From NCBI RefSeq assembly GCF_003368325.1, contig NZ_CP031466.1, forward strand, positions 124,001-188,000: 64,000 nt of DNA, in the 5' to 3' direction. Each line of letters opens with the position of its first letter. Within the stretch, counting starts at the first letter, position 1. The position numbers and the translations under genes are program-made. This stretch comes from Paraburkholderia caffeinilytica (GTDB lineage: Bacteria; Pseudomonadota; Gammaproteobacteria; Burkholderiales; Burkholderiaceae). A model generated the notes under the pieces. It saw only the letters and a list, made by a program, of their open reading frames with translations, was not told the DNA's origin and searched no databases. Below are positions 43,719-54,584 of this stretch, in pieces.

Positions 43719-45998
43719 ATGGTTACGACACACAATCTGGGTTTCCCCCGCATCGGCGCAAAGCGCGAACTGAAGTTCGCACTGGAGCTTTACTGGAAGG
43801 GCCAGTCGTCGCGTGACGAACTGAAAAGCCTGGGCGCGCAACTGCGTCAGCGTCACTGGGAGAACCAGTCCGGCCTCGATCGGATTCCGGTTGGCGACTT
43901 CTCGTTCTATGACCAGGTGCTCGACACGAGCTTCATGCTGGGCAATGTTCCGGAACGGGTGCGGGGCTTTGAGGGCGATGCGCTCGACACTTACTTTCGC
44001 GTTGCACGTGGCCGCTCCGCGCATGATTCCGCCTGCAGTTGCGGCGTGCAGGCCGGCGAGATGACCAAGTGGTTCGATACGAACTATCACTACATCGTGC
44101 CGGAATTCAGTGCGTCGACCGAGTTTTCGCTCGATGCCTCACGCTTCGTCGAGCAACTCGCCCAGGCTCGCGCGCTGGGTGTCAAAGCCAAGCCGGTCAT
44201 CATCGGGCCCGTGACGTATCTATGGCTGGGCAAGGCGAAGGACGATTCCGACAAGCTCGCGCTGTTGCCGCGCCTCTTGCCTGTGTACGCGGCATTGCTC
44301 GATCAACTGGCGGCGCAAGGGGTGGAATGGGTGCAGGTCGATGAGCCGGCGCTGGTCACCGAGCTCGAGCCGGCATGGCAACACGCTTTCGTCACCGCGT
44401 ACGACGCGTTGCGAACCACCCGGGTGAAGCTGCTGCTGGCGACCTATTTCGGCGAGCTGCGCGAGAACCTCGCGCTCGCCTGCGGATTGCCGGTTCAAGG
44501 TCTGCATGTCGACGCGATTAACGGCCGCAGCGAGATCGAGCAGGTCGTCGCACAGCTGCCCGCCGACAAGATTCTGTCGCTCGGCGTGATCAATGGCCGC
44601 AACATCTGGAAGACCGACCTGAGCGCGGTGCTGGAATGGCTGACGCCGATTCATCGGAGATTGCAGGCTCGTCTGTGGATTGCGCCGTCGTGTTCGTTGC
44701 TGCATGTTCCGGTCGACCTGAACAGCGAGCAGACGCTCGATCGCGAAATCCGTTCGTGGCTCGCCTTTGCCCTGCAAAAGCTCGATGAACTGAAGATCAT
44801 CGCAAAGGCGCTGAACGACGGGCGTGAGTCGGTGCAAGCCGCGCTTGCCGACAACCAGGCCGCCATCCGGAGTCGCCGCACGTCGCCGCGTGTACACAAT
44901 CCGGCGGTCAAGGACGCGATCGCGAAGATCGATGCCGCGCTGGGACGTCGCGCCAGCGCCTATCCGCAACGTGCCGCCCGGCAGTCTGCGCTGCTGAACC
45001 TGCCGGCTTACCCGACCACCACGATCGGATCATTCCCGCAAACCGCCGAAATTCGCCAGGCGCGCAGCCGGTTCAAGCGCGGTGAGCTGGACGAAGCCGG
45101 CTACAAGACGGCGATGCAGCGCGAAATTACGCGTAGCGTGCGGGAACAGGAAGCGCTGGGTCTCGACGTGCTCGTGCATGGCGAAGCGGAGCGTAACGAT
45201 ATGGTCGAATACTTCGGCGAACAGTTCGACGGTTACGCGTTCAGCCAGTTCGGCTGGGTGCAGTCGTATGGCTCGCGTTGCGTGAAGCCGCCCATCCTGT
45301 TCGGCGACATCAGCCGGCCGAAGGCGATGACGGTCGAGTGGATCAGGTATGCGCAATCGCAGACCGCCAAGCCGATGAAAGGCATGCTGACCGGCCCGGT
45401 CACGATCCTGAACTGGTCGTTCGTGCGTGACGACCAGCCGCGCTCGGTCTCCTGCTATCAGTTGGCGTTGGCGATCCGCCAGGAAGTGCTGGACCTGGAG
45501 AAAGCCGGTGTGCGGGTGATCCAGATTGACGAAGCGGCGCTGCGCGAAGGCCTGCCGCTGCGCAAGTCGCAGTGGAGCGGCTATTTGCAATGGGCGGTCG
45601 AAGCGTTCCGTATCACGGCAAATGGCGTGCGGGACGAGACGCAGATCCATACGCACATGTGCTATTCCGAGTTCAACGACATCATCGCTTCGATCGCCGG
45701 GATGGACGCCGACGTCATCACGATCGAGACGTCACGCTCGGACATGGAATTGCTGGATGCCTTCGACAACTTCAACTATCCGAACGAAATCGGACCGGGC
45801 GTCTACGACATCCACTCGCCGAATATTCCGAGCGAGGAGCACATCGTGAATCTGATGCGCAAGGCGGCCGGGCGGATTCCGGCTGAGCGGCTGTGGGTGA
45901 ACCCCGACTGCGGCCTGAAGACCCGCGCGTGGGAAGAAGTCATCCCCGCGTTGAAGAACATGGTTGCGGCAGCGAAGACGTTGCGCGCGGGCATCTGA
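43719..45998 (+). CDS. metE: Cobalamin-independent methionine synthase
   Basis: A 759-residue 5-methyltetrahydropteroyltriglutamate-homocysteine methyltransferase that makes methionine without B12. The start [20 protein letters not shown] is diagnostic. The C-terminal barrel begins at [19 protein letters not shown] and holds the zinc site: His and Cys in [10 protein letters not shown] and Cys in NPDCGLKTR. Length is normal and both barrels are complete. It is divergent from metR, which should activate it. Confidence 0.96.
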   Translation: MVTTHNLGFPRIGAKRELKFALELYWKGQSSRDELKSLGAQLRQRHWENQSGLDRIPVGDFSFYDQVLDTSFMLGNVPERVRGFEGDALDTYFRVARGRSAHDSACSCGVQAGEMTKWFDTNYHYIVPEFSASTEFSLDASRFVEQLAQARALGVKAKPVIIGPVTYLWLGKAKDDSDKLALLPRLLPVYAALLDQLAAQGVEWVQVDEPALVTELEPAWQHAFVTAYDALRTTRVKLLLATYFGELRENLALACGLPVQGLHVDAINGRSEIEQVVAQLPADKILSLGVINGRNIWKTDLSAVLEWLTPIHRRLQARLWIAPSCSLLHVPVDLNSEQTLDREIRSWLAFALQKLDELKIIAKALNDGRESVQAALADNQAAIRSRRTSPRVHNPAVKDAIAKIDAALGRRASAYPQRAARQSALLNLPAYPTTTIGSFPQTAEIRQARSRFKRGELDEAGYKTAMQREITRSVREQEALGLDVLVHGEAERNDMVEYFGEQFDGYAFSQFGWVQSYGSRCVKPPILFGDISRPKAMTVEWIRYAQSQTAKPMKGMLTGPVTILNWSFVRDDQPRSVSCYQLALAIRQEVLDLEKAGVRVIQIDEAALREGLPLRKSQWSGYLQWAVEAFRITANGVRDETQIHTHMCYSEFNDIIASIAGMDADVITIETSRSDMELLDAFDNFNYPNEIGPGVYDIHSPNIPSEEHIVNLMRKAAGRIPAERLWVNPDCGLKTRAWEEVIPALKNMVAAAKTLRAGI

Positions 45999-46037
45999 TC
46001 AGGCCGGCTGAAATCACACCGCGAGAGGTCGCCGGCT

Positions 46038-47171
46038 TCAGGAATTCGCTTGGCGGGTATCGCGGCAGAAGAACCCGCGCCGCTGCGTCACGGGCGTTTG
46101 CGCATGCTCGGTTTCGGCGACTTCGCGCCACCACTTCTCGCCGCGATGCGGCGCGGCCAGGTCCAGGCGCTCGCCCATGCGGGGCGTCGCAAGTGGAATG
46201 CCGCGTGCGGCAGTGAGCCCGGCCACGCGCTCGTACGGTTCCTGCCAGCGATGCATGGCCAGATCGAACGTGCCGTTGTGAACGGGCACCAGCCAGCGGC
46301 CACGCAGATCGACGTGGGCCTGGACGGTTTCGTCGGGCTGCATATGGACGTACGGCCACTGGGCATCGTAGGCGCCGGTTTCGAGCAACGTTACGTCGAA
46401 CGGGCCCAGCCGTTCGCCAATGGTCTTGAATCCGTCGAAGTAGCCCGTGTCGCCGCTGAAGAACACGCGCAGCGCGTCATCGACGATCACCCACGAGGCC
46501 CACAAGGTGCTGTTGCCGTCGAACAGACTGCGGCCGGAAAAATGCTGCGCCGGGGTTGCGGTGAACGTGAGGCCGTCGACCTCGGCGCTCTGCCACCAGT
46601 CGAACTGGCAGACTTTCGACGCCTCGATACCCCACTCGATCAGACGGTCGCCGACGCCCAGCGGCGTCAGAAACACGCCCGTCCTGGCCGCGAGTGCCAG
46701 CACGGTCTCACGGTCCAGGTGGTCGTAGTGGTCGTGCGACAGGATCACGCCGCGCAGCGGCGGCAAGTTTTCGAGCGCGATGGGCGGCGCATGAAAGCGC
46801 TTCGGACCGAAGCGCTTGAACGGCGACGCCCGTTCGGCGAAGACCGGGTCGGTCAGCCAGAACTGTCCCCGCAGCTTGAGCAGCATGGTCGAATGCCCGA
46901 GGCGATACAGGCTCCGGTCCGGCGCGGCCTCAAGCTGTTCGCGCGACAGCGCGTCGACAGGCAGGGCGCCCGCCGGCACCGTGCCGTCCGGCTTGTTGAG
47001 CAAAATATTCCAGACGATGCTCAAGGTCTTGCCGATTCCCTCGACAGGGCGCGGTTTGACGTTACGAAAGCGCTCGCCGTCGTGCTGAGCCGACGTCTCG
47101 AACAATTCACGCCCGCGCCGCGCTGCCGTCAGGCCCAAGGCGCGGCGAATAGAACCGGTGAACGATGTCAT
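46038..47171 (-). CDS. Metallo-beta-lactamase-fold hydrolase (NAPE-PLD/UlaG-like)
   Basis: A 377-residue metal-dependent hydrolase. The zinc motif HxHxDH is in GVILSHDHYDHLD; other family marks are LGHSTMLLKLRGQFWLTDPV, SPFKRFGPKRFHAPP, TPAQHFSGRSLFDGN and VFFSGDTGYFDGF. This resembles N-acyl-phosphatidylethanolamine phospholipase D-like and RomA-like proteins. The frame is open far upstream, but the ATG at 47171 is the family-like start. It is divergent from a TetR gene with a palindrome between, so it is probably repressed by that regulator. Substrate unknown. Confidence 0.87.
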   Translation of the reverse strand: MTSFTGSIRRALGLTAARRGRELFETSAQHDGERFRNVKPRPVEGIGKTLSIVWNILLNKPDGTVPAGALPVDALSREQLEAAPDRSLYRLGHSTMLLKLRGQFWLTDPVFAERASPFKRFGPKRFHAPPIALENLPPLRGVILSHDHYDHLDRETVLALAARTGVFLTPLGVGDRLIEWGIEASKVCQFDWWQSAEVDGLTFTATPAQHFSGRSLFDGNSTLWASWVIVDDALRVFFSGDTGYFDGFKTIGERLGPFDVTLLETGAYDAQWPYVHMQPDETVQAHVDLRGRWLVPVHNGTFDLAMHRWQEPYERVAGLTAARGIPLATPRMGERLDLAAPHRGEKWWREVAETEHAQTPVTQRRGFFCRDTRQANS

Positions 47172-47209
47172 GCGAGCAGCCTCGAAACTGAAAGTAGACT
47201 GTTGAGTGT

Positions 47210-47234
47210 AGTTTATTTTCGAGAAAAGTAAACT
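47210..47234. promoter_or_regulatory. Palindromic operator between the hydrolase and TetR genes
   Basis: AGTTTA-TTTTC and GAAAA-GTAAACT form a near-perfect inverted repeat in the 83-base divergent gap. Its location fits a TetR-type operator controlling both genes. Confidence 0.55.
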
Positions 47235-47254
47235 GCCCGGTGTAAAATTTAACG

Positions 47255-47869
47255 ATGAACACCCGTGACACTCCCCTCCGCCTGACCGACCGCAAGCGCG
47301 CCGCCGTGATTGAGGCGGCAATCGAGGAATTTCTCGCGGCCGGTTTCGACGCGACCAGCATGGACCGTATCGCGGCGCGCGCGAGCGTCTCGAAGCGGAC
47401 GGTTTACAACCATTTTCCAAGCAAGGAAGCGCTGTTCGCCGAGATCCTGCGGCAGCTGTGGGAGTCGAGCGACACGGGCGAGGCGCCGGTTTATTCCGCC
47501 GTGCATCCGTTGCGCGCGCAGTTGCTGCAGCTTCTGTCAAAGAAGCTGAGCCTGCTGAACGACGAGGCGTTTCTGTCCCTTGCGCGCGTTGCGATCGCCG
47601 CGGGCATCCATTCGCCGGAGCGTGCGCGCGACATGGTGGCGCGCATGGGCGAGCGCGAAGAAGACCTGACGGTGTGGATTCGCGCAGCCGCTGCCGACGG
47701 CCGCCTCAAGACGCCGGACCCGGTGTTCGCTTCGCATCAATTGCAGGGCCTGGTGAAAGCCTTCGCTTTCTGGCCGCAGGTCACGATGGGCCAACCGCCT
47801 CTCAGCGCGGACGAACAAAGGCAAGTCGCGGAATCCGCTGCCGATATGTTTCTTGCGCGCTACGCATGA
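47255..47869 (+). CDS. TetR-family transcriptional regulator
   Basis: A 204-residue TetR repressor. The helix-turn-helix is FDATSMDRIAARASVSKRTV with YNHFPSKEALFAEIL, and the C-terminal part resembles the AcrR/TetR_C type. It is divergent from the metallo-hydrolase gene and probably autoregulated through the palindrome at 47210-47234. The ligand is unknown. Confidence 0.9.
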   Translation: MNTRDTPLRLTDRKRAAVIEAAIEEFLAAGFDATSMDRIAARASVSKRTVYNHFPSKEALFAEILRQLWESSDTGEAPVYSAVHPLRAQLLQLLSKKLSLLNDEAFLSLARVAIAAGIHSPERARDMVARMGEREEDLTVWIRAAAADGRLKTPDPVFASHQLQGLVKAFAFWPQVTMGQPPLSADEQRQVAESAADMFLARYA

Positions 47870-47872
47870 AGC

Positions 47873-48304
47873 TCACGCGCCCGCGGACGCTTCCAGTTCC
47901 GCGAGTCGCTTGCGCAGCAGTCGATCCTCCTGGAAGCGGCTGGTTTCGTCGCGGATCACGGCGACGATGCCGGTGAGTTCGTTCTGCGGCGAATGCAGCA
48001 ACGCGACCGTAAAGGCAATCGACATGGACCGCCCATCCTTATGCACGGCGGGAACACGCAGCACGTCATTGCCATAACGGGTTTCGCCCGTGGCCATGGT
48101 CTTGTGATAGCCGTCCCAATGGCGGCCGCGCAAACGTTCCGGAATGATCAGGTCCAGCGACTTTCCCAGTGCCTCGCCTGGCTTGAAGCCGAACATGCGC
48201 TCGGCTCCCGGGTTCCACAGCGTGATGCTGCCGTGGGCATCGGAAATGATGATCGCGTCGCCGATTGCGTTGACGAGTTGCTCGAAGTCGATAGCGCTTT
48301 GCAT
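47873..48304 (-). CDS. Single PAS-domain protein
   Basis: A 144-residue cytoplasmic protein that is little more than one PAS domain (LVNAIGDAIIISDAHGSITL, NPGAERMFGFKPGEALGKSL, IVAVIRDETSRFQEDR) with a short C-terminal coiled helix. No output domain is fused. It follows frc on the same strand after 108 bases, so it may be cotranscribed with the oxalate genes. PAS domains may bind haem, flavin or small ligands; no diagnostic residues were identified. The ATG at 48304 is chosen over an upstream frame. Confidence 0.8.
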   Translation of the reverse strand: MQSAIDFEQLVNAIGDAIIISDAHGSITLWNPGAERMFGFKPGEALGKSLDLIIPERLRGRHWDGYHKTMATGETRYGNDVLRVPAVHKDGRSMSIAFTVALLHSPQNELTGIVAVIRDETSRFQEDRLLRKRLAELEASAGA

Positions 48305-48412
48305 GGCGTTCCCCGAACGTAACAACCTGGATCCCTGAATCGAATACGGCACCCCTCGAGGATGCCCTATTCGCAGGCCCGAGCTTACACAAGGGCCTGC
48401 GGTGAGGCACTA

Positions 48413-49663
48413 TTAAACCGCTTTGATTTCGCGCAGATTGAAGATGTCCTGCTTGCTGTAGCCAAGGCCCGCCAGCACTTCCTCCGTGTGTTCGCCGAGC
48501 AGCGGCGACGCGGTCACTTCCGGCTTCATGTCCGAGAACTTGATCGGACTGCCGACCGTGAGATAGGAGCCGCGTTTCTTGTGCGGCACCTCGACGATCG
48601 TGCCGCTCGCGCGCAGCGACGGATCGTTGGCCAGCTCCTTCATCGTCAGCACCGGCGCGCACGGAATGTCGAACTTGCGCAAGATGTCGACCGCTTCGAA
48701 TTTGGTCTTGTCGGCAAGCCAGGCTTCGATGGTGTTGAAGATCTCGAAGATATGCGGTTGACGTGCTTCAGCGGTCTTGTAGGCGGGATCGTCGATCCAT
48801 TCTGGTTTGCCGAGCGCCTTGCAGATCGGCTCCCACGCATGACCCTGGATCGTGAAATAGATGTACGCGTTCGGATCCGTTTCCCAGCCCTTGCACTTGA
48901 GCACCCAGCCCGGTTGACCCCCACCGCCCGCATTGCCGCCGCGCGGCACCACGTCGCTGAATTCGCCGTGCGGATACTGGGGATACTCCTCGAGATAGCC
49001 CACGCGCTCCAGCCGCTGCTGGTCGCGCAGCTTCACGCGGCACAGGTTCAGCACGCTGTCCTGCATCGACACGGCGACCTTCTGGCCCTTGCCGGTTTTG
49101 TCGCGGCCCAGCAGGGCGGTCAGAATGCCGATCGCCAGATGCATGCCGGTGTTGCTGTCGCCGAGCGCCGCCGCGCTGATGGTCGGCGGGCCGTCCCAGA
49201 AGCCGGTGGTGGATGCCGCGCCGCCCGCGCATTGCGCGACGTTTTCGTAGACCTTCAGGTCGTCGTAGTGATGGCCGTCGCTGAAGCCCTTCACCGAAGC
49301 GACGATCATCTTCGGATTGAGTTCGTTCAGCCGTTCCCATGAAAAGCCCATCCGGTCCAGCGCGCCCGGGCCGAAATTTTCGACCAGCACGTCGGATTCG
49401 CGAATCAGTTTTTCGAGTACTTCCTTGCCTTCGGGCTTTTTCGTGTCCAACGTCAGCGACTTCTTGTTGCTGTTGAGCATCGTGAAGTACAGCGCGTCGG
49501 CGTCGGGGATGTCGCGCAACTGGTTGCGCGTCACGTCGCCCGAACCCGGTCTCTCAACCTTGATCACGTCGGCGCCGAACCAGGCGAGCAACTGGGTGCA
49601 CGCGGGGCCGGCCTGAACATGGGTGAAGTCGATGATCTTGATGCCTTCGAGAGGTTTGGTCAT
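48413..49663 (-). CDS. frc: Formyl-CoA:oxalate CoA-transferase
   Basis: A 416-residue class-III CoA-transferase that moves CoA from formyl-CoA to oxalate. The catalytic aspartate D169 is in [15 protein letters not shown], and the glycine loop [12 protein letters not shown] at about 255-266 is the one that protects the active site in known formyl-CoA transferases. Length and start ([20 protein letters not shown]) match the family. It lies 25 bases after oxc, with which it forms the oxalate-degrading cycle. Confidence 0.95.
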   Translation of the reverse strand: MTKPLEGIKIIDFTHVQAGPACTQLLAWFGADVIKVERPGSGDVTRNQLRDIPDADALYFTMLNSNKKSLTLDTKKPEGKEVLEKLIRESDVLVENFGPGALDRMGFSWERLNELNPKMIVASVKGFSDGHHYDDLKVYENVAQCAGGAASTTGFWDGPPTISAAALGDSNTGMHLAIGILTALLGRDKTGKGQKVAVSMQDSVLNLCRVKLRDQQRLERVGYLEEYPQYPHGEFSDVVPRGGNAGGGGQPGWVLKCKGWETDPNAYIYFTIQGHAWEPICKALGKPEWIDDPAYKTAEARQPHIFEIFNTIEAWLADKTKFEAVDILRKFDIPCAPVLTMKELANDPSLRASGTIVEVPHKKRGSYLTVGSPIKFSDMKPEVTASPLLGEHTEEVLAGLGYSKQDIFNLREIKAV

Positions 49664-49688
49664 TTGCTATCTCCGTGGTTACGCTGGA

Positions 49689-51431
49689 TCACTTTTTCAT
49701 TGCCGCGCTTTGCGGATTCAGATTGGTCAGGCGGCCGCTTTCGGTGCCCGCCGCTTCGTCGATGACGGCATTGATCAAGGTCGGCTTGCCGGATGCGATT
49801 GCTTCGAGCAGGGCCTTCGTCAGTTCTTCCGGGGTGGTCGCGTGGTGGCCGACACCGCCGAATGCCTCGATCATCCTGTCGTAGCGCGCGCCCTTCACGA
49901 ACACGGTTGGCGCGACGTCCTTGCCGCCCGTCGGGTTCACGTCGGTGCCGCGATACACGCCGTTGTTGTTGAAGACGATCGTGCAAACCGGCAAGTCGTA
50001 ACGGCAGATGGTTTCGAGTTCCATGCCGCTGAAGCCGAACGCGCTGTCGCCTTCGATCGCGACAACCGGTTTGCCGCTCGTCACCGCCGCGCCGATCGCG
50101 AAGCCCATGCCGATGCCCATGATTCCCCACGTGCCGGAATCGAAGCGTTTGCGCGGCTCGTACATATCGATGATGCTGCGCGCGTAGTCGAGCGTGTTCG
50201 CGCCTTCGTTGACGACGTTGATGTCCGGACGCGTCTTCAGCACGTCGCGGATTGCGCGCAATGCGCTGTGGAAATTCATCGGCGACGGGTTCTTGTCGAG
50301 CGTGGCGGCCATCTTGGCGAGGTTCTTGTTCTTGCGCTCCGCGATTGCGCCGATCCACTCGGCGCCCGGTTTTGCGTAGCTCGCATCGAGGCCCGCACGC
50401 AGTGCCGCGACGCACGAACCGATATCGCCGATCACCGGCGCGGCAATCGCGACGTTGCTGTCGATTTCGGTCGGCGAAATGTCGACCTGGACGAACTTCT
50501 TCGGCTCCGCACCCCACGTTTTGCCCTTGCCGTGCGAGAGCAGCCAGTTCAGACGCGCGCCGATCAACACGACGGCGTCGGCTTCCTGCAGGACGAACGA
50601 GCGTGCCGCCGACGCCGATTGCTCGTGCGTATCGGGCAACAGGCCCTTGGCCATCGACATCGGCAGATACGGAATGCCGCTTTGTTCGACGAACGCGCGA
50701 ATCTCCGCGTCGGCCTGCGCGTAGGCCGCGCCCTTGCCGAGCAGGATCAGCGGACGCTTCGCGCTCTTCAGGACATCGATCGCACGCTTGACCGAGTCTG
50801 GCGCCGGCAATTGACGCGGCGCGGCGTCGACCACCTTGACCAGCGACTGTTGCGCCTTCACGGCGTCCAGCGTTTGCGCGAGCAGCTTGGCCGGCAAGTC
50901 CAGATACACGCCGCCTGGGCGGCCCGACACCGCGGCGCGAATCGCACGCGCCACGCCGATGCCGATGTCTTCCGCATGCAGCACGCGATACGCGGCCTTT
51001 GCATACGGCCTGGCGGCATTCAGTTGATCCATTTCTTCGTAATCGCCCTGCTGCAGGTCGACGATCTCACGCTCGCTCGAACCGCTGATCAGGATCATCG
51101 GGAAGCAGTTGGTGGTCGCGTTGGCGAGCGCCGTCAGGCCGTTCAGAAAGCCCGGCGCCGACACCGTCAGGCAGATGCCCGGCTTCTGCGTCATGAAACC
51201 GCTAATGGCTGCCGCATTGCCCGCGTGCTGCTCATGACGAAAGCCGATGAAACGCATTCCTTCCGCCTGCGCGAGCCGCGCGAGGTCGGTGATCGGGATG
51301 CCGACCAGACCAAAGATGGTGTCGATGTCGTTCAGTTTCAGCGCGTCGATGACGAGATGGAATCCGTCGGTCGTCTCGGCTGTCTGTTGCTGCGGGGTGT
51401 CTCCTGCTGTTTGCCGGTCGGCTTCTGCCAT
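49689..51431 (-). CDS. oxc: Oxalyl-CoA decarboxylase
   Basis: A 580-residue thiamine-diphosphate enzyme that decarboxylates oxalyl-CoA to formyl-CoA and CO2. The catalytic glutamate is E67 in [13 protein letters not shown], and the cofactor motif runs from [13 protein letters not shown] to [10 protein letters not shown]. The C-terminus has SGRLTNLNP, as in characterised members. It sits between the antiporter and frc in one strand-consistent operon. Confidence 0.95.
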   Translation of the reverse strand: MAEADRQTAGDTPQQQTAETTDGFHLVIDALKLNDIDTIFGLVGIPITDLARLAQAEGMRFIGFRHEQHAGNAAAISGFMTQKPGICLTVSAPGFLNGLTALANATTNCFPMILISGSSEREIVDLQQGDYEEMDQLNAARPYAKAAYRVLHAEDIGIGVARAIRAAVSGRPGGVYLDLPAKLLAQTLDAVKAQQSLVKVVDAAPRQLPAPDSVKRAIDVLKSAKRPLILLGKGAAYAQADAEIRAFVEQSGIPYLPMSMAKGLLPDTHEQSASAARSFVLQEADAVVLIGARLNWLLSHGKGKTWGAEPKKFVQVDISPTEIDSNVAIAAPVIGDIGSCVAALRAGLDASYAKPGAEWIGAIAERKNKNLAKMAATLDKNPSPMNFHSALRAIRDVLKTRPDINVVNEGANTLDYARSIIDMYEPRKRFDSGTWGIMGIGMGFAIGAAVTSGKPVVAIEGDSAFGFSGMELETICRYDLPVCTIVFNNNGVYRGTDVNPTGGKDVAPTVFVKGARYDRMIEAFGGVGHHATTPEELTKALLEAIASGKPTLINAVIDEAAGTESGRLTNLNPQSAAMKK

Positions 51432-51495
51432 GATGTCTCTCCTTGGTCGCGGGACGTTATGGGGTGCTTCGTGAGTTGTGCGCTCACGTTGTGGT

Positions 51496-52827
51496 TTATT
51501 CAGGTGAGCCGCCGGACGACGGCTGCAGGCGCGCTTCAGCGATGATCACGCTGGCCCTCGCGCCCGAGTTTTCGATCCAGCGCTTTCTCATGGGGGCGAG
51601 AACGAATTTGGCGGAGACGGCTGCCGCGATCGAGATCACCGCCGCCGAGATGAACACGGTGCTCCACCCGCCGTTGGCCGACAGCACGGATGCGATCGGC
51701 ACCAGCATCGACGCGGTCCCTTTCGCGGTATACAGCGTGCCGGCATTGGCCGCGGCATACTTGCTGCCGAACGTGTCCGCACAGGTCGCCGGAAAGATCG
51801 AGAAGATTTCGCCCCAGCACAGGAACACGGCGGCGGCGAAGAACATGAATGCGTAGGGGTTGTGGCCAAACTGCATGAGCCCCAGCAGTGCGACGCCTTC
51901 GCCGAGAAAGATCATGAACATCGTGTTTTCGCGGCCGATTCTGTCCGACAGGAAACCGCACAACGGACGCGTGAAGCCGTTGCACAGATTGTCGATCGAC
52001 AGCGTCATCGTGAGCAGCGGCAGCGTGATGCCCATCAGGTTGACCGGCAGCTTCGCAAAGCCGAATTCCTTCGCGATCGGCCCAAGCTGGGCCGTGGCGA
52101 TAATGCCGCCGGCGGCGACGAACACGAACATCAGATACAGCACCCAGAAGAGCGGCGAGCGGATCATCTCGCCGGGCGTGTAGTCGATCTTGCTGGCGAC
52201 CACGCGTTTGGCCGCGACTGCGAATGCGGGTGGATTGGGCCGTACCAGCATGGTGGCGAGCAGCAGAATGCAGACACCCTGGAAAATGCCGAAGAACATG
52301 AACGTGTGCTCGTAACCCGAGCGCTGGATCATGTTGGCGATCGGAATCACGGTGACGGCCGCGCCGGCGCCGAAACCCGCCGCGGTCAAGCCGGCTGCGA
52401 GACCGCGTTTGTCCGGAAACCATTTGAGCGCCGTGCCGACGCAGGTGCCGTACACGCAACCCGCGCCGATTCCGGCGATCACGGCCGCGACGTAGAGCTC
52501 GACGAGACTGCTCGCATGCGCGTCGATGATCCAGCCGAGCGCCGCGCATACCGAACCGCCGATCACAACCGGGCGCGGCCCGAACTTGTCGACGAGCCAT
52601 CCTTCGATCGGCACGAGCCAGGTTTCGGTGACGATGAAGACCGTGAATGCGGTCTGGATTGCTGCCTGGCCCCAGTGATGGGCGTTGTCCATCGGTACGA
52701 CAAACAGTGTCCACGCATACTGCAGATTCGCGACGAGCCCCATGCATACGATGCCGATCGCTAGCTGTATCCAGCGGTTTTGCCGGAACGGCGTACTGCC
52801 TGTCCCGGATGCGTTGGAATGTCCCAT
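51496..52827 (-). CDS. Oxalate/formate antiporter-like MFS transporter
   Basis: A 443-residue major-facilitator protein with about twelve hydrophobic segments, OxlT-type: [31 protein letters not shown] and [16 protein letters not shown] lysine inside the eleventh segment region ([12 protein letters not shown]) matches the charge needed for dicarboxylate binding in OxlT-type carriers. It precedes oxc by 64 bases and should exchange oxalate for formate, giving a proton-motive cycle with oxc and frc. The direct equivalence to OxlT is inferred from family and context. Confidence 0.9.
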   Translation of the reverse strand: MGHSNASGTGSTPFRQNRWIQLAIGIVCMGLVANLQYAWTLFVVPMDNAHHWGQAAIQTAFTVFIVTETWLVPIEGWLVDKFGPRPVVIGGSVCAALGWIIDAHASSLVELYVAAVIAGIGAGCVYGTCVGTALKWFPDKRGLAAGLTAAGFGAGAAVTVIPIANMIQRSGYEHTFMFFGIFQGVCILLLATMLVRPNPPAFAVAAKRVVASKIDYTPGEMIRSPLFWVLYLMFVFVAAGGIIATAQLGPIAKEFGFAKLPVNLMGITLPLLTMTLSIDNLCNGFTRPLCGFLSDRIGRENTMFMIFLGEGVALLGLMQFGHNPYAFMFFAAAVFLCWGEIFSIFPATCADTFGSKYAAANAGTLYTAKGTASMLVPIASVLSANGGWSTVFISAAVISIAAAVSAKFVLAPMRKRWIENSGARASVIIAEARLQPSSGGSPE

Positions 52828-53460
52828 GTCCTTCGTCTCCTGTATATTCCGTCGCGCTCGTGCGGCGCGTTGGACCTACGTGATCGAATCGCTTCATCGC
52901 CGATTTGTCTGCGGGCAATCAAGCGCCAGTGGTCGGCCAGAGGGAATTGCACTGACGAAACCCTTGCCCGTCGATCTCACAACAACCGGGTAAAAGGCGT
53001 TTCGCGTGGAGCGCGTCTGAGGGATGCTGCGCGCGAACAGCGATAAGTAATAGTTAAAACATTTTATGGTTTGCATTAAGCATGCTGAATGGTCAGACGT
53101 GCCGTGTCTGACCGTGCGGTCGTGAGCAATGCGATGCTGTGCCGGCGGGCGGGTGCGTGGTGCAGCGGAAGAACAGGCGCTAGCCTCCCGTCGCGCTTAC
53201 GTTCGGGGAAATTTCGATCAACGAGGATTTGGAGCGAACTGCGGAGACGATCTGCGTCGACACGAAGCTGCTGTTGCGCAGTTGGCCGAACGGGGGCGTA
53301 TTGAGGGCGACTCTTTCAGTCATCCTGGCTTCGTCGATCTTGCCGACAGAGCAATGGACGTATAAACAAAAAACTATAGTTTTTCGAAAAAACTTTAACT
53401 GTTGCTTATCTAACTGCGCGCCTATTCTGGGTCATGCCAATTTGCCTGAAGGAGGCGACC
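52828..53460. other. Intergenic region, 633 bp, with AT-rich regulatory segments
   Basis: Between the oxalate operon (leftward) and a small ORF (rightward). It should hold both promoters. Two AT-rich tracts stand out: about 53041-53090, and 53360-53400 with a perfect palindrome. Several ORFs cross the region but lack family content and ribosome-binding sites. Confidence 0.6.
53369..53384. promoter_or_regulatory. Perfect 16-bp palindrome AAAAACTATAGTTTTT
   Basis: A perfect palindrome in an AT-rich tract 77-92 bases before the 129-residue ORF. It contains TATAGT, which could serve as a -10 element, so a repressor bound here would block that promoter. The regulator is unknown. Confidence 0.5.
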
Positions 53461-53850
53461 ATGAACACGTCCCAGTTCTACGCTCGCGACAGCGCGCATG
53501 ATGCGGAAGTAGAGGCGCAACTGTGCGCCTATAACAGCGCTTTCGAGGAACTCGGCCTGCGCTTTCGTTGGGATGTGCGCACGCTGGCGTTGCTCGCCAC
53601 GATCGACGGTGAAGAGGCGCAGATTGCCGCGTACATCGAAGCGCACCATCCGCACCTGCTGAAAGCCTATAGCGTCGGGTTCTTGAGCCAGGCCATTCTC
53701 GAGAGGAAAAAGGCGCGCTATCCGGCGTGCGTATCGATGCGCGTGGAAAGCGCGCCGCATCCGACCCCCGTGGTTCGTCAGCCCCAGATGAGCAGCTGGC
53801 GCGAGCGCGTGTCGTACGAGGTGGAGCTGCCGTCGCTGGTGGGGGCGTAG
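53461..53850 (+). CDS. Hypothetical helical protein, 129 residues
   Basis: A soluble protein with a strong ribosome-binding site (GGAGG, 6 bases before the ATG). It is mostly helical (YNSAFEELGLRFRWDVRTLA, then AYIEAHHPHLLKAYSVGFLS) and has a polar C-terminus with SSWRERVSYEVELPS. No known domain was recognised. It is divergent from the oxalate operon and converges with glnQ, so it is probably a single-gene unit. Confidence 0.7.
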   Translation: MNTSQFYARDSAHDAEVEAQLCAYNSAFEELGLRFRWDVRTLALLATIDGEEAQIAAYIEAHHPHLLKAYSVGFLSQAILERKKARYPACVSMRVESAPHPTPVVRQPQMSSWRERVSYEVELPSLVGA

Positions 53851-53855
53851 ACCGC

Positions 53856-54584
53856 TTACGCCACGTGTTTCAAGAAGTCCCGCAAGCGTTGCGTGGGCGG
53901 ATTGTCGATGAGCATCGCCGGGTCGCCGTCTTCCGCGATTCCGCCGTTGTCCATGAACAGCAGGCGTGTGCCCACCCGCTTCGCGAAGCCGATCTCGTGC
54001 GTCACCACGATCATCGTCATGCCTTCCATCGCGAGGTCTTGCATGACCTTGAGGACTTCGTGGCGAAGTTCGGGATCGAGCGCGGACGTCGGCTCGTCGA
54101 ACAGCATCAGCTTCGGTTTGATCGCCAACGCACGGGCGATGGCCACGCGCTGCTGCTGTCCGCCGGACAACTCCGACGGATAGTGATTGGCCCGCGATTC
54201 GAGACCGACCTTGTCGAGTAGCGCCATCGCCTGATCGCGCGCTTCGGCGCGCGTTGCGCCGCGGACCTCGATGGGGCCGAACATGACGTTTTCGAGCGCG
54301 GTCATCTGCGGAAACAGGTTGAACTGCTGAAACACCATGCCGGCTTCGAGGCGAATGCCGCGGATGTCCGACGCATTGCCTTTGACGCTCAAGCCATCGA
54401 CAAGCAATTCGCCGCCGCTGATTTTTTCGAGCGCGTTGATGCAACGCAGCAGGGTGGATTTGCCCGAACCCGAAGGTCCGACGATCACCACCACCTCGCC
54501 GTTCTCGATACGAAGATCGATGTTCTTGAGCACGGGCACGTGGCCGAAGCTCTTCGAGACGCTTTGGAATTCGACCATGCTCAT
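53856..54584 (-). CDS. glnQ: Polar amino-acid ABC transporter ATPase, GlnQ type
   Basis: A 242-residue ATPase with Walker [10 protein letters not shown], signature [15 protein letters not shown] and Walker [15 protein letters not shown], typical of the polar amino-acid uptake family. Its start overlaps the permease stop as ATGA. With the permease and binding protein upstream it makes a complete glutamine/polar-amino-acid importer in the order glnH-glnP-glnQ. Confidence 0.92.
   Translation of the reverse strand: MSMVEFQSVSKSFGHVPVLKNIDLRIENGEVVVIVGPSGSGKSTLLRCINALEKISGGELLVDGLSVKGNASDIRGIRLEAGMVFQQFNLFPQMTALENVMFGPIEVRGATRAEARDQAMALLDKVGLESRANHYPSELSGGQQQRVAIARALAIKPKLMLFDEPTSALDPELRHEVLKVMQDLAMEGMTMIVVTHEIGFAKRVGTRLLFMDNGGIAEDGDPAMLIDNPPTQRLRDFLKHVA

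Noticed and set aside
46050..47231. Open frame of 393 codons on the plus strand between metE and the TetR gene
   Set aside because: The minus strand carries the metallo-beta-lactamase motif HxHxDH in a complete fold; the plus frame has no domain.
49623..51545. Open frame of 640 codons on the plus strand
   Set aside because: It is antisense to oxc, with Arg/Ala/Val-rich low-complexity translation and no recognisable family.
53041..53365. Small ORFs inside the oxalate upstream region
   Set aside because: They lack ribosome-binding sites and family content and overlap AT-rich regulatory sequence.
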